Assembly (NCBI RefSeq): GCF_011759605.1
Contig: NZ_JAAOYX010000001.1
Span: 62,001 to 126,000 of the forward strand
Length of the DNA stretch: 64,000 bases
Direction: 5' to 3'
DNA from: Luteibacter sp. SG786
GTDB lineage: Bacteria; Pseudomonadota; Gammaproteobacteria; Xanthomonadales; Rhodanobacteraceae
Shown: in pieces, positions 48,264 to 56,830 of the stretch
Layout of the letters: each line of letters starts with the position of its first letter
Position numbering within the stretch: position 1 is the stretch's first letter
Made by a program: the position numbers and the translations under genes
The notes under the pieces: model-generated
Databases searched by the model: none
What the model saw: the letters and a program-made list of their open reading frames with translations, nothing else
What the model was told of the DNA's origin: nothing

Positions 48264-49142
48264 ATGACATCCCTGCGCTCCACCCCCTGGTTACCGGCGC
48301 TGGCCGTACTTGGCTCCGTGACCTCGCTTTGCATCGGCACGTCGTTCGCTAAAAAGCTTTTCCCTCTCGTAGGGGCCGAAGGCACATCGGCGTTGCGCGT
48401 CGGGTTTTCGGCCATCGTGCTGTTGCTGCTATGGCGCCCGTGGCGTTGGCCCTTGAGCCGCCGGGACGCCGGTTCCGTGCTTCGCTACGGACTCACGCTG
48501 GGCACGATGAACCTGCTGTTCTATCTCGCCCTGCGCACCATTCCGTTCGGTATCGCCGTGGCCATCGAGTTCAGCGGCCCGCTGGCTGTGGCGATGTGGG
48601 CGTTGCGTCGTCCGGTGGATTTTCTGTGGCTGGCTTCGGCGGTGACGGGGTTGGCGATGATCCTCCCGCTTGGACACGGGAGCACCCTGGATCCGACGGG
48701 TGTGTTCTTCGCATTGGGTGCCGCCGTCTGCTGGGCCCTGTACATCGTGTTCGGCAAGCGTGCGGGCCACCTCCACGCGGGACACTCGGTATCGCTCGGG
48801 CTGGTGGCCGCGAGTCTGGTGGTGGTGCCCTATGGCGTCGCCCACGCAGGCGCGGCGCTGCTCGATCCCGCCATACTCGCGGCGGGCCTTGGCGTGGCCA
48901 TCGTGTCGAGCGCCATTCCCATGTCGCTGGAAATGATGGCGATGAAGCGACTTCCGAGCGAAACCTTCGGCATCATGGTGAGCCTGGAGCCCGCGGTAGC
49001 GTCGTTGCTGGCGATGCTGCTGCTCGGGGAGCACCTCACGTCGTTTCAGTGGCTTGCCATTGGTTTCATCGTGCTCGCTTCCATCGGCAGCACGGTGACT
49101 GCGCGGCGCGCGCGACCGGAGGCTGCGGAGCTGGCGGGGTAG
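48264..49142 (+). CDS. rhtA: Threonine/homoserine exporter RhtA
   Basis: The 292-residue DMT-superfamily protein has ten membrane segments and matches E. coli RhtA throughout: SFAKKLFPLVGAEGTSALR, LGTMNLLFYLALRTIPFGIAVAIEFSGPLAVA, RRPVDFLWL, LGAAVCWALYIVFGKRAG and SSAIPMSLEMMAMKRLPSETFGIMVSLEPA. It should export threonine and homoserine from the cytoplasm. The ATG at 48264 fits the family; a TTG six codons earlier is possible. It is convergent with the pertactin-like gene. Confidence 0.92.
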   Translation: MTSLRSTPWLPALAVLGSVTSLCIGTSFAKKLFPLVGAEGTSALRVGFSAIVLLLLWRPWRWPLSRRDAGSVLRYGLTLGTMNLLFYLALRTIPFGIAVAIEFSGPLAVAMWALRRPVDFLWLASAVTGLAMILPLGHGSTLDPTGVFFALGAAVCWALYIVFGKRAGHLHAGHSVSLGLVAASLVVVPYGVAHAGAALLDPAILAAGLGVAIVSSAIPMSLEMMAMKRLPSETFGIMVSLEPAVASLLAMLLLGEHLTSFQWLAIGFIVLASIGSTVTARRARPEAAELAG

Positions 49143-49202
49143 GTGGTGGTGGCTGACCGGAGCCTTGCGCGAACGCGGCAGGCCCCGGTGCCCTGAGCGT
49201 GG

Positions 49203-52115
49203 TTACCAGGTTGTCCGGACGCCGACGGTGCCCGCCATGCGGCGATACCGTCGGACGCCGAAGCGCGATTCCACGTCGCTCCAGAGTCTCCACCCGTCAT
49301 TGCGCACGATGCTGAGGCCGAGCTTCAGCGCATAGGCGTTACGCGGCACGCCGCCGGCGAGCGAGGTTTCGTCGAACTGAGTGGCGTCGAGCCTGCCCAG
49401 CCGCCGCAACCAGCTTCCTGTGACATAAGGCGACGCCACATGCCCCCCGGGCGTCTGCCATCGCGCGGCGGCACGCAGGCCAAGGCGCGAGGTGCTTCCG
49501 CTGGCATGCCGGGGAGCGACGCGGGTGCCGTTGGCCTCGATATGCGTACCACCGCGCAGGCGGGTGGCCACGAGCTGTGCCTGCGGCTCGAGGTAGGCGT
49601 CGGTATCGCGATTGAGCGCGCGGCGCCAGCGGTGTCCTGCCTCCACACTGGTGGTGAGTGCACCGGTGCCATAGCGCTCATGGGCGAGCGCCTGACCCTC
49701 CACGCGCTGGTTGAAGTGCGCGTACTGCGACCACCCGCGCAAGTAGGTACCGGCGGCGGTGCGGAAGCCGCCATACATGCCTGCCGCCGCGCCCCTGACA
49801 CGACCGCGTGCCGAATAGCGGGTGACGATGGAGGTACCGCGGGTGTCCGACTGGCCAACGGCGGCCATGACGCCGACGTGGCCCTCGGCGGAACCGCTGG
49901 ACCGGAGGATGTCGCTGCCCAGGGTCAGTTCGTTGCTGGATGTGGTGGTCGTCACCTGCCGGCCGAGGTCGAAGGCGGTGTGACGCCGTTGGAAGCGTGC
50001 CCATGCACTGCCGCGCGAGCTCTCCGGCTCGTCGTCCCAGCCCCCGCCCGGCCCACTCTGGAACATGTCGAGCGCGGCGGTCTGGTTCGCGCGGTAGGTG
50101 CCCGTTTCAGGGCGAAGTACCGGTACCGGCGTCATGACGGGGTCATCGATGTCCTCGCCTTCCTCGGGCGCGAGGATGGGGTTGGATAGCGACGAACGCA
50201 GGTACCAGCCGCCGTCCCCGGGCTGGCTGATCGACCCCTGGTGCAGGAAGTATTCGTGGGCACCGGCGACGGCGCGGCCCGACAGTTCGAACTGGCCTTC
50301 GGAGCGGCCGTCCACGCGGACAAGCTGGATGCCGTCGGCGGTGTTGTCACCCGCGCCATCGAGGGCGTCCACGGAAATGAAGCTGGTGCCCGAGGTATTC
50401 CCCATGACGTGGATGCGATCCGTGGCCGAGGTGTCGTCACCCAATCGGCTGCGCATGCGGAAGAGCCCTTGCTCACCTGCGTAGTCGCCCGTGATCGTCA
50501 GTGTGCCGAACGCGCCGGGCGCGGCCGGTGAGAAAGCTATCACGCCATGGTCGTTGCGCAGGCCGGCGACATGGCTATCCGCCGTGACGATCCACATGCC
50601 GCCATCTTCGATCGAGAGGGCACGCACGATGGACGACGCACCGGACCACACTGCGCTCCCCTTGATCGCGAGCGAGAGCTTCGTGTCGTCGGATGCGGGT
50701 GCTTTGGAAGACGGCAAAAGCCGGATGTCGCCCACGGCTTGAGACTTGCCATCCAGCACGATAGCGAACGCGTCGGCGGAATCGGGATCGACTTCCGCAA
50801 AGGCGCCGTTGCCTCCGCTCAGCACTGCGCCGCCAGTGATGTGGATGCTGCCCGGGTCGTGCAGCCGCAACGCCGCGGCGTGCGCGCTGCTCACGCTGCC
50901 GCCGTCGACGATCAGGCTGCCGCGGTTCTGGACGAGGGCACCATAGGCGGCCTCGCCCTCGGTGGAGATCGCGGTGTCTCTGCTGGTGAGTTCGGCCTGG
51001 GTGACGTACAAGCCGTGGCCCGCCTCGCCCGTGGTGCGAATCGTGGTGTCGACCAGCGAAACCCGGGCGCCGGTGGATGCCACGGCGCCATAGCCAGACA
51101 TGCCATGGGTGACGATGCGCGAATTGCGCACGTCGATGAAGGGCACCCTGCCTGCATACTGCCCCCCTCTGGCGAAGACCCCGTGAGCGTTATGGCCGCG
51201 GGTAACCACGTCCGCATTCTCCAGGCCCACGAACGATCCGTGGTTGAACACGGCGTGGGAGTGCCTGCCGAGGGTTTCGAGGAACGAATCGCGAACGGCA
51301 ACTGGGGCGCCGTCATGGGCGATGACGGCGATGGACTCGAGGCCTTCGGTGCGCACTTTGCTATTGGCGGTGACCGTCACGAGCCCGCTGCCTTGGTTCG
51401 CGTGGATGGCGTTCGCATAAGGGCCGCTGGTGGTTACCTCCGTGCGGACGAGGGTGGCGGTGGCATTGCCCTGTCCGATCAGGACGCCGTGGCTGCCGCG
51501 CCCGTTCGTGTGGATAGTGGCTCCGTCGGATTCCATCGACGATGCTTGGTCCACGCGTACTCCCTGGGCTTCGTCCCCGCGCGTGATCACCGAGGTGCCT
51601 TCAAGGGAGACCGAGCCTGTTGTCTTGACTTCGACGCCCACGGCGTTGTGACCGGAGGTTTCGACGGAGCCGGCACGGAGCTTGCCGCTGGCGCGATCGA
51701 GCTGGATGCCCCTGGCGCCGGCCCCTTCGGTGACGACGCTGACGTTTTGCAGGAGCAGGCCCGCCATGCCGGTGTTGGTTGCTCGTACGGCATGTGCGCT
51801 GTCTCCCTTCGTGCTCAGGGTGCCGCCGATCAGCTCGACAAAGCTGTTGGACCCGGAGATATCGACGGCGTTGCCCAAGCCACCCGAGGTCACGATGTCG
51901 ATGTCCCGGCCGAATGCTCGTCCGCCGCCCAGGACAGTGAGGCCCACGACGGCGTCGGCAGTGTAGGTATAAGTGCCCGAGGGAATGGTTCGGATATCGC
52001 CGTTCACGACGATGGGTACGGAGTCTGCCGCGGCGGCAAGAGGCGAAAGGGTGGCTGTGACGAAAGCCGCGAGGTACTGTCGGGAGAGGGGGAAGAACGG
52101 TTTCAATCGAGTCAC
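49203..52115 (-). CDS. Pertactin-like autotransporter
   Basis: The 970-residue type Va autotransporter has an ordinary signal peptide (FVTATLSPLAAAADS) without an ESPR. Residues about 40-430 contain a repeat of 24-25 residues, TxGxxAxGVxVxxxxxVxLxGxxV, such as GARGI, NAVGV, EAQGV and SHGV. Each repeat should form one coil of a pertactin-type beta-helix. A pertactin-like C-terminal passenger region (TYRANQTAALDMF) and a barrel of about 270 residues ending GVRTTW follow. It has no RGD or protease motif. The start is not an ATG: either GTG at 52115, with the AAGGA directly before it, or TTG at 52106, eight bases after AAGGAG. Adhesion is inferred. Confidence 0.85.
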   Translation of the reverse strand: MTRLKPFFPLSRQYLAAFVTATLSPLAAAADSVPIVVNGDIRTIPSGTYTYTADAVVGLTVLGGGRAFGRDIDIVTSGGLGNAVDISGSNSFVELIGGTLSTKGDSAHAVRATNTGMAGLLLQNVSVVTEGAGARGIQLDRASGKLRAGSVETSGHNAVGVEVKTTGSVSLEGTSVITRGDEAQGVRVDQASSMESDGATIHTNGRGSHGVLIGQGNATATLVRTEVTTSGPYANAIHANQGSGLVTVTANSKVRTEGLESIAVIAHDGAPVAVRDSFLETLGRHSHAVFNHGSFVGLENADVVTRGHNAHGVFARGGQYAGRVPFIDVRNSRIVTHGMSGYGAVASTGARVSLVDTTIRTTGEAGHGLYVTQAELTSRDTAISTEGEAAYGALVQNRGSLIVDGGSVSSAHAAALRLHDPGSIHITGGAVLSGGNGAFAEVDPDSADAFAIVLDGKSQAVGDIRLLPSSKAPASDDTKLSLAIKGSAVWSGASSIVRALSIEDGGMWIVTADSHVAGLRNDHGVIAFSPAAPGAFGTLTITGDYAGEQGLFRMRSRLGDDTSATDRIHVMGNTSGTSFISVDALDGAGDNTADGIQLVRVDGRSEGQFELSGRAVAGAHEYFLHQGSISQPGDGGWYLRSSLSNPILAPEEGEDIDDPVMTPVPVLRPETGTYRANQTAALDMFQSGPGGGWDDEPESSRGSAWARFQRRHTAFDLGRQVTTTTSSNELTLGSDILRSSGSAEGHVGVMAAVGQSDTRGTSIVTRYSARGRVRGAAAGMYGGFRTAAGTYLRGWSQYAHFNQRVEGQALAHERYGTGALTTSVEAGHRWRRALNRDTDAYLEPQAQLVATRLRGGTHIEANGTRVAPRHASGSTSRLGLRAAARWQTPGGHVASPYVTGSWLRRLGRLDATQFDETSLAGGVPRNAYALKLGLSIVRNDGWRLWSDVESRFGVRRYRRMAGTVGVRTTW

Positions 52116-52353
52116 TCCTTGTCTGGATGCCGGCCGGGGATGCCGACAGCAATTTCCGGGTGACAGGTTAGGGACTGGCTTATGGCGGGGGAACGCGATT
52201 ATTCTGAAAATGTCTACGAACGCTTCTGCGCTGCGCCGTCGGACACCTACGCTTCATAATTGTGGTTGCACCCTAGACGTGCCCGTCTTCGGGGGGAAAC
52301 GTCGAAGATGCAAGCATCCACGTCATACATAACGAAATGAGGAGCCCAGCATC

Positions 52354-52596
52354 ATGAAGGTTATTTCAGTTACCGCCCTGGCTTTTGTCGCCGCCGCCAT
52401 GCTCGCCGGCTGCAACAAGTCCGATGACAACGCCACCCCGGCCTCGCCGTCGTCGGCTTCCACTGCACCTGCTGCCCCCGCCGCTGCGCCGCAGACCACC
52501 CCGCCGGCCGCCAGCACCGCACCGGCGATGACGCCCCCGGCCACCACCGGCACGGCTGCCACTCCGGCCCCGGCTTCGACCGCCGCCGGCCACTAA
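52354..52596 (+). CDS. Small alanine/proline-rich lipoprotein
   Basis: The 80-residue protein has a type II signal peptide with lipobox LAGC (C20), then NKSDDN and a disordered Ala/Pro/Thr/Ser tail. The D-free +2 position (asparagine) suggests outer-membrane sorting. No function can be inferred. A GAGGAG Shine-Dalgarno lies about ten bases upstream and a strong terminator follows, so it is its own transcript and likely well expressed. Confidence 0.8.
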   Translation: MKVISVTALAFVAAAMLAGCNKSDDNATPASPSSASTAPAAPAAAPQTTPPAASTAPAMTPPATTGTAATPAPASTAAGH

Positions 52597-52633
52597 GCGT
52601 CCTGCGCCAACCGGCGGTTGCCGGTTCGGCTAA

Positions 52634-52665
52634 AACGCCGCTGCTCCCGCAGCGGCGTTTTTTTT
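52634..52665 (+). terminator. Rho-independent terminator after the lipoprotein gene
   Basis: An 11-base perfect stem AACGCCGCTGC/GCAGCGGCGTT with a TCCC loop runs straight into a T run. Confidence 0.95.
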
Positions 52666-52777
52666 GCCGGTAAGCATGGGCCGTGCCATGTGGACCATGA
52701 CTGTTGGCATGCGTGGCCCTTCCGTTCAGGATCGGGCACGCTTGGAGGGTTCCGTCCCACTGCCGCAGGAAAAACTC

Positions 52778-54685
52778 ATGCCACGTCTCTCCGTGTCGCT
52801 TCCGATGCTCGCCCTGTCCCTGGTCGTCGCCTCCACGTTCGCCGCCGCGCAGACGGCACCGATGACGCCGGACATTCCCTCCCGGTTCGAGTTGCCGACA
52901 ACGGCCAACGACTACGTGAAGCGGGTGGTCGAGATCCCGATGCGCGACGGCGTGAAGCTGCATACCGTCATCGTCATTCCGAAGAACGCGAAGCACGCGC
53001 CCATCCTTCTCACCCGTACCCCTTACAACGCCGACGGCCGTGCCGAGCGGACAGTGTCTTCGACCATGCGCAACCTGTTGCCGATGGGCGACGAGGTGTT
53101 CGTGGATGCCGGTTACATTCGTGTGTTCCAGGACGTGCGTGGCAAGTACGGATCGGAAGGCGACTATGTGATGACCCGCCCGCTGCGGGGGCCGCTCAAC
53201 GACACGCCGGTCGACCACTCGACCGATGCCTACGACACCATCGACTGGCTGACGAAGAACCTTCCGGAGTCGAACGGCAAGGTGGGCATGCTCGGCTCGT
53301 CGTACGAAGGGTTCACCGTGGTCATGGCCCTGGTGAATCCGCACCCCGCGTTGAAGGTGGCGGCACCTGAAAGCCCGATGGTGGACGGCTGGATGGGCGA
53401 CGACTGGTTCCATTATGGCGCCTTCCGCCAGACGAACTTCGCTTACATCGCGGGCCAGAACGCGAAGCGCGGGAAGGGCGCCACCATCCCGAGCGCGGGC
53501 GATGACGACTACACGAACTTCCTCCAGGCGGGGTCGGCGGGCGACTATGCCCGTGCCAACGGTTTCGACCAGCTGCCCTACTGGCGCAAGCTCAGCGAGC
53601 ATCCGGCCTATGACACGTACTGGCAGGAGCAGGCGCTGGACAAGATCATGGCGAAGCAACCGCTGAAGGTGCCGACCATGTGGCTGCAGGGCCTGTGGGA
53701 CCAGGAAGACATGTGGGGCGCCATCCACAGCTACGAAGCCGTGGAGCCGAAGGACACGGGCAACGACAAGAACTTCCTGGTGATGGGCCCCTGGCGCCAT
53801 AGCCAGGTGAACTACGACGCCTCGTCGCTGGGTGCGCTGCAATGGGATGGCGACACCGCGCTGCAGTTCCGCCGCGACGTGCTGCTGCCGTTCTTCAACC
53901 AGTACCTTGTCGACGGCGCGCCGAAAGCCAACACGCCGCCGGTGTTCATCTACAACACCGGGGAGAACCACTGGGATCGCTTCAAGTCCTGGCCCCAGGG
54001 GAAGAAGACCCGTCCCTTGTACCTCGGGGCCAACGGCACGCTCTCGTTCGAAGCACCCGCGGCCGCGGCCGCGAAGTACGACGAATACGTTTCCGATCCG
54101 GGCAAGCCGGTGCCGTACGTGCCACGTCCGGTGCATTTCAACGATCGCCAGTCCTGGACCACGTGGCTGGTGCAGGACCAGCGCTTCGTGGATGGACGCC
54201 CCGACGTGCTCACCTACGTGACCGAACCGCTCACGGCGCCGTTGCGCGTGGCCGGCGCGCCGCAGGTAAACCTCTATGCCTCCACCAGTGGTACCGACAG
54301 CGACTGGGTGGTGAAGCTGATCGACGTCTATCCGTCCGCGAACGCCAGCAACCCGACCATGGGCGGCTACGAGCTTTCGGTGTCCATGGACATCTTCCGC
54401 GGCCGCTATCGCGAGGGCTTCGGTGAAGGAAAACCGCTCACGCCGAACACCCCGCTCGAATACCGCTTCGGCCTGCCCACCGTGAACCACACCTTCCAGC
54501 CGGGCCACCGGGTGATGGTGCAGGTCCAGTCCTCGTGGTTCCCGCTCTACGACCGGAATCCGCAGACCTTCGTGCCGAACATCTTCTTCGCCAAGCCGTC
54601 CGACTACCGGAAGGCCACGCAGCAGGTATGGCACACGCCCGGCACCGCCAGCGCCATCGAGCTGCCGGTGGTGGAGGCCAGGTAA
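52778..54685 (+). CDS. Secreted alpha-amino acid ester hydrolase (CocE/NonD, S15-like)
   Basis: The 635-residue protein has a signal peptide (ASTFAAAQ) and the alpha/beta-hydrolase and jelly-roll domains of the X-Pro dipeptidyl-peptidase/CocE group. The nucleophile motif is GSSYEG with S175; D308 (GLWDQED) and H341 (PWRHSQV) complete the triad. This numbering nearly coincides with the Xanthomonas citri alpha-amino acid ester hydrolase (S174, D307, H340). The acidic carboxylate cluster region DGWMGDDWFHYGAF that recognises the substrate alpha-amino group is present. Such enzymes hydrolyse or transfer amino-acyl esters and beta-lactam side chains. The ATG at 52778 has AGGA eight bases upstream. 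Confidence 0.9.
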   Translation: MPRLSVSLPMLALSLVVASTFAAAQTAPMTPDIPSRFELPTTANDYVKRVVEIPMRDGVKLHTVIVIPKNAKHAPILLTRTPYNADGRAERTVSSTMRNLLPMGDEVFVDAGYIRVFQDVRGKYGSEGDYVMTRPLRGPLNDTPVDHSTDAYDTIDWLTKNLPESNGKVGMLGSSYEGFTVVMALVNPHPALKVAAPESPMVDGWMGDDWFHYGAFRQTNFAYIAGQNAKRGKGATIPSAGDDDYTNFLQAGSAGDYARANGFDQLPYWRKLSEHPAYDTYWQEQALDKIMAKQPLKVPTMWLQGLWDQEDMWGAIHSYEAVEPKDTGNDKNFLVMGPWRHSQVNYDASSLGALQWDGDTALQFRRDVLLPFFNQYLVDGAPKANTPPVFIYNTGENHWDRFKSWPQGKKTRPLYLGANGTLSFEAPAAAAAKYDEYVSDPGKPVPYVPRPVHFNDRQSWTTWLVQDQRFVDGRPDVLTYVTEPLTAPLRVAGAPQVNLYASTSGTDSDWVVKLIDVYPSANASNPTMGGYELSVSMDIFRGRYREGFGEGKPLTPNTPLEYRFGLPTVNHTFQPGHRVMVQVQSSWFPLYDRNPQTFVPNIFFAKPSDYRKATQQVWHTPGTASAIELPVVEAR

Positions 54686-54702
54686 CCATGGCCCGATAAC
54701 CC

Positions 54703-54785
54703 TGTGGGAGCCGCTTCAGCGGCGATGGGTGCTCGCGGCAGGCTCTCCCGCTGCCGCGGGATCGCCGGCGTAGCCGGCTCCCACA
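54703..54785 (+). repeat. 83-bp palindromic repeat, copy 4
   Basis: This copy has the same orientation and length as copy 1. It lies between the ester hydrolase stop and the ku start, both on the plus strand, and may insulate the two transcripts. Confidence 0.85.
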
Positions 54786-54855
54786 CATACTCTTTTGCAA
54801 TCCCTCCACGCCCGCGCCCGTATCCTCGCCGCACCTACGCGCCGAGGATCGCACC

Positions 54856-55818
54856 ATGGCCCGCCCCATCTGGACCGGAACGCTTTCGTTCGGTCTGCTC
54901 AACATCCCCATCCGGCTCATGTCGGGCGAGCGTCGCAACGACCTCCATTTCCGCATGCTCGACCAGCGCGACAACACCCCGGTGCGCTACGAGAGGGTGA
55001 ACGCCGAGACGGGCGAAGAGGTGCCGTGGAAGGAGATCGTGAAAGCCTTCGAGTACCAGAAGGGCAATTACGTGGTGCTGGAGGAAGAGGACATCCGCAA
55101 CGCCGCCAGCGACGCACACGAGACGGTCGAGATCGACACCTTCGTCGACGCCATGGACATTTCCCCGGCCTACTATGAGAAGCCCTACGTGCTGCTGCCG
55201 GCGAAGAAGGCCGAGAAAGGCTACGTGCTGCTGCGCGAGACGCTGAAGAAGACCGGCAAGGTCGGTATCGGGCGCGTGGTGATCCGAACGAAGGAATACC
55301 TGGCCGCCGTGATGCCGCAGGGCGACGCGCTGGTCATGAACCTCCTCCGCTACAAGTCCGAGGTGGTGGATGCGGAGGATTACGAACTCCCCAGCAAGTC
55401 CGCATCGGACTATCGCATCTCCCCAAGGGAGATCGAGATGGCGACGGACCTCATCAAGTCCATGTCGGGCAAGTGGAAGCCCGAGGACTACCACGACGAA
55501 TTCCGTGCGAAGCTGCGCACCGCTATCGAGAAGCGCCTGAAGAGCAAAGGCGTTACCGCCACCGTGGAGGAAGAGGAGCGTACGCCGGAGAACGCCGCCA
55601 CCAACGTGGTGGATTTCATGGCGTTGCTGAAGAAGAGCATCGGTGCGAAGACCCGCACCCCGGCGGCGAAAAGCACGTCGGCCAGCGAGGGTGGCGGGAA
55701 GAAGGCCGTTGCGAAGAAATCCGCCGCGAAGAAGAGCGCAACGAAGAAGGCAGCTGCGAAAAAGGCTACCAAGAAGACCGCCAGCCGCAAGGCACCGGCG
55801 CGACGCCGGGCGGGCTGA
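54856..55818 (+). CDS. ku: Bacterial Ku protein (NHEJ)
   Basis: The 320-residue protein has the bacterial Ku core (about 1-255): ARPIWTGTLSFGLLNIPIRL, DQRDNTPVRYERVN, YVVLEEEDI, EKPYVLLP and KPEDYHDEFRAKLRTAIEKR. It should form a homodimeric ring on double-strand DNA ends and recruit LigD. The C-terminal 60 residues are a lysine/alanine tail of the KKSAAKKSATKK type, like histone-tail-like Ku extensions that bind free DNA. The polymerase gene begins three bases after the stop, so they are co-expressed. Confidence 0.95.
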   Translation: MARPIWTGTLSFGLLNIPIRLMSGERRNDLHFRMLDQRDNTPVRYERVNAETGEEVPWKEIVKAFEYQKGNYVVLEEEDIRNAASDAHETVEIDTFVDAMDISPAYYEKPYVLLPAKKAEKGYVLLRETLKKTGKVGIGRVVIRTKEYLAAVMPQGDALVMNLLRYKSEVVDAEDYELPSKSASDYRISPREIEMATDLIKSMSGKWKPEDYHDEFRAKLRTAIEKRLKSKGVTATVEEEERTPENAATNVVDFMALLKKSIGAKTRTPAAKSTSASEGGGKKAVAKKSAAKKSATKKAAAKKATKKTASRKAPARRRAG

Positions 55819-55821
55819 GCC

Positions 55822-56694
55822 ATGGCCGGTCTCGTTGTCGGCGGCGTCACCATCACCCATCCGGAGCGTCCGGTTTTCGGGGAAGGTGGGCCGAGCAAGG
55901 GCGAGGTGGCGGCTTACTACGAAGCCGTGGGGCACTGGATGCTGCCCGAACTGCGCGGGCGCCCACTGTCGCTTGTGCGTTGTCCGCAGGGCGCCACGGG
56001 CCCGTGCTTCTTCCAGAAGCACCATGCCGACACCTTGGGCGAGCACGTGCGTTCGGTCACGCTGGAAGAGAAGGACGGCGGCACGGCCGAGTACATCTAC
56101 GTGGACGACGTTCGTGGCGTGCTCGAACTCGTACAGATGAACACCCTGGAATTCCATCCCTGGGGTTCGCGAGTCGACGACCCCGACAAGCCCGACCGGA
56201 TGATCTTCGATCTCGACCCGGCGAAAGGCGTGGAATGGAAGGCGGTGGTCGCAGGAGCGCGCATGATCCGCGAGCGCCTGTCCGCCGCGGGGCTGGAAAG
56301 CTTCGTGCGCGCTTCCGGCGGGAAAGGCCTGCACGTGGTGGCGCCGATACGCCGTGGCCCGTCATGGGAGAAGGTGAAGGCCTTCTGCGAAGGCGTGGCC
56401 GATGCGCTCGTGGCGGAAAAGCCGGCGCTCTACATCGCCGAGGCCAGCAAGGCCAAGCGCGAGGGGCTGATCTTCATCGACTGGCTACGCAACACGCGCG
56501 GGGCGACCAGCGTGACCGGCTGGTCGCTGCGCGCCCGTCCGGGCGCTCCCGTGGCGATGCCGTTGCGCTGGGAAGAGATTGCCCGCTTGAAGACCGGCGG
56601 AGCCTTCGACATGAAGAAGGCCCTGAAGCGGGCGAAGACGCTGGAGGCGGATCCCTGGGAAGGGATCGCCAGTTTGAGGCAGTCGCTGCCGTAG
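55822..56694 (+). CDS. ligD: Free-standing LigD polymerase/primase domain
   Basis: The 290-residue protein corresponds to the POL domain of LigD alone, an archaeo-eukaryotic-primase-fold polymerase that fills gaps at broken ends. Catalytic acids are D130 and D132 in MIFDLDPA, with SGGKGLHVVAP (165-175) and LIFIDWLRNTRG (D220) completing the site. The usual ATP-dependent ligase and phosphoesterase domains are missing from the frame and from the neighbourhood. It begins three bases after ku. A separate ligase gene elsewhere, or another full LigD, would be needed for joining. Confidence 0.9.
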   Translation: MAGLVVGGVTITHPERPVFGEGGPSKGEVAAYYEAVGHWMLPELRGRPLSLVRCPQGATGPCFFQKHHADTLGEHVRSVTLEEKDGGTAEYIYVDDVRGVLELVQMNTLEFHPWGSRVDDPDKPDRMIFDLDPAKGVEWKAVVAGARMIRERLSAAGLESFVRASGGKGLHVVAPIRRGPSWEKVKAFCEGVADALVAEKPALYIAEASKAKREGLIFIDWLRNTRGATSVTGWSLRARPGAPVAMPLRWEEIARLKTGGAFDMKKALKRAKTLEADPWEGIASLRQSLP

Positions 56695-56699
56695 GCGAG

Positions 56700-56809
56700 A
56701 GTCACTGGGCCCCTGCCTTCGCAGGGGCGACGGTTCTCCAGATGGGCACGGTGGCACTGACGACTACGCTGACCGCGTCGCCCCTGCGAAGGCAGGGGCC
56801 TAGTGACTT
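56700..56809. repeat. REPIN-like inverted REP pair, copy 2
   Basis: Two copies of the AGTCACT-GGCCCCTGCCTTCGCAGGGGCGACG sequence lie inverted, at 56700-56732 and 56776-56809, 43 bases apart. Each contains a CCCCTGCCTTCGCAGGGG hairpin. The arrangement matches 35260-35367. It sits between the convergent ligD-like and AGE-family genes. Confidence 0.8.
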
Positions 56810-56830
56810 GCGGCGCGTCCGACGCGCGCG

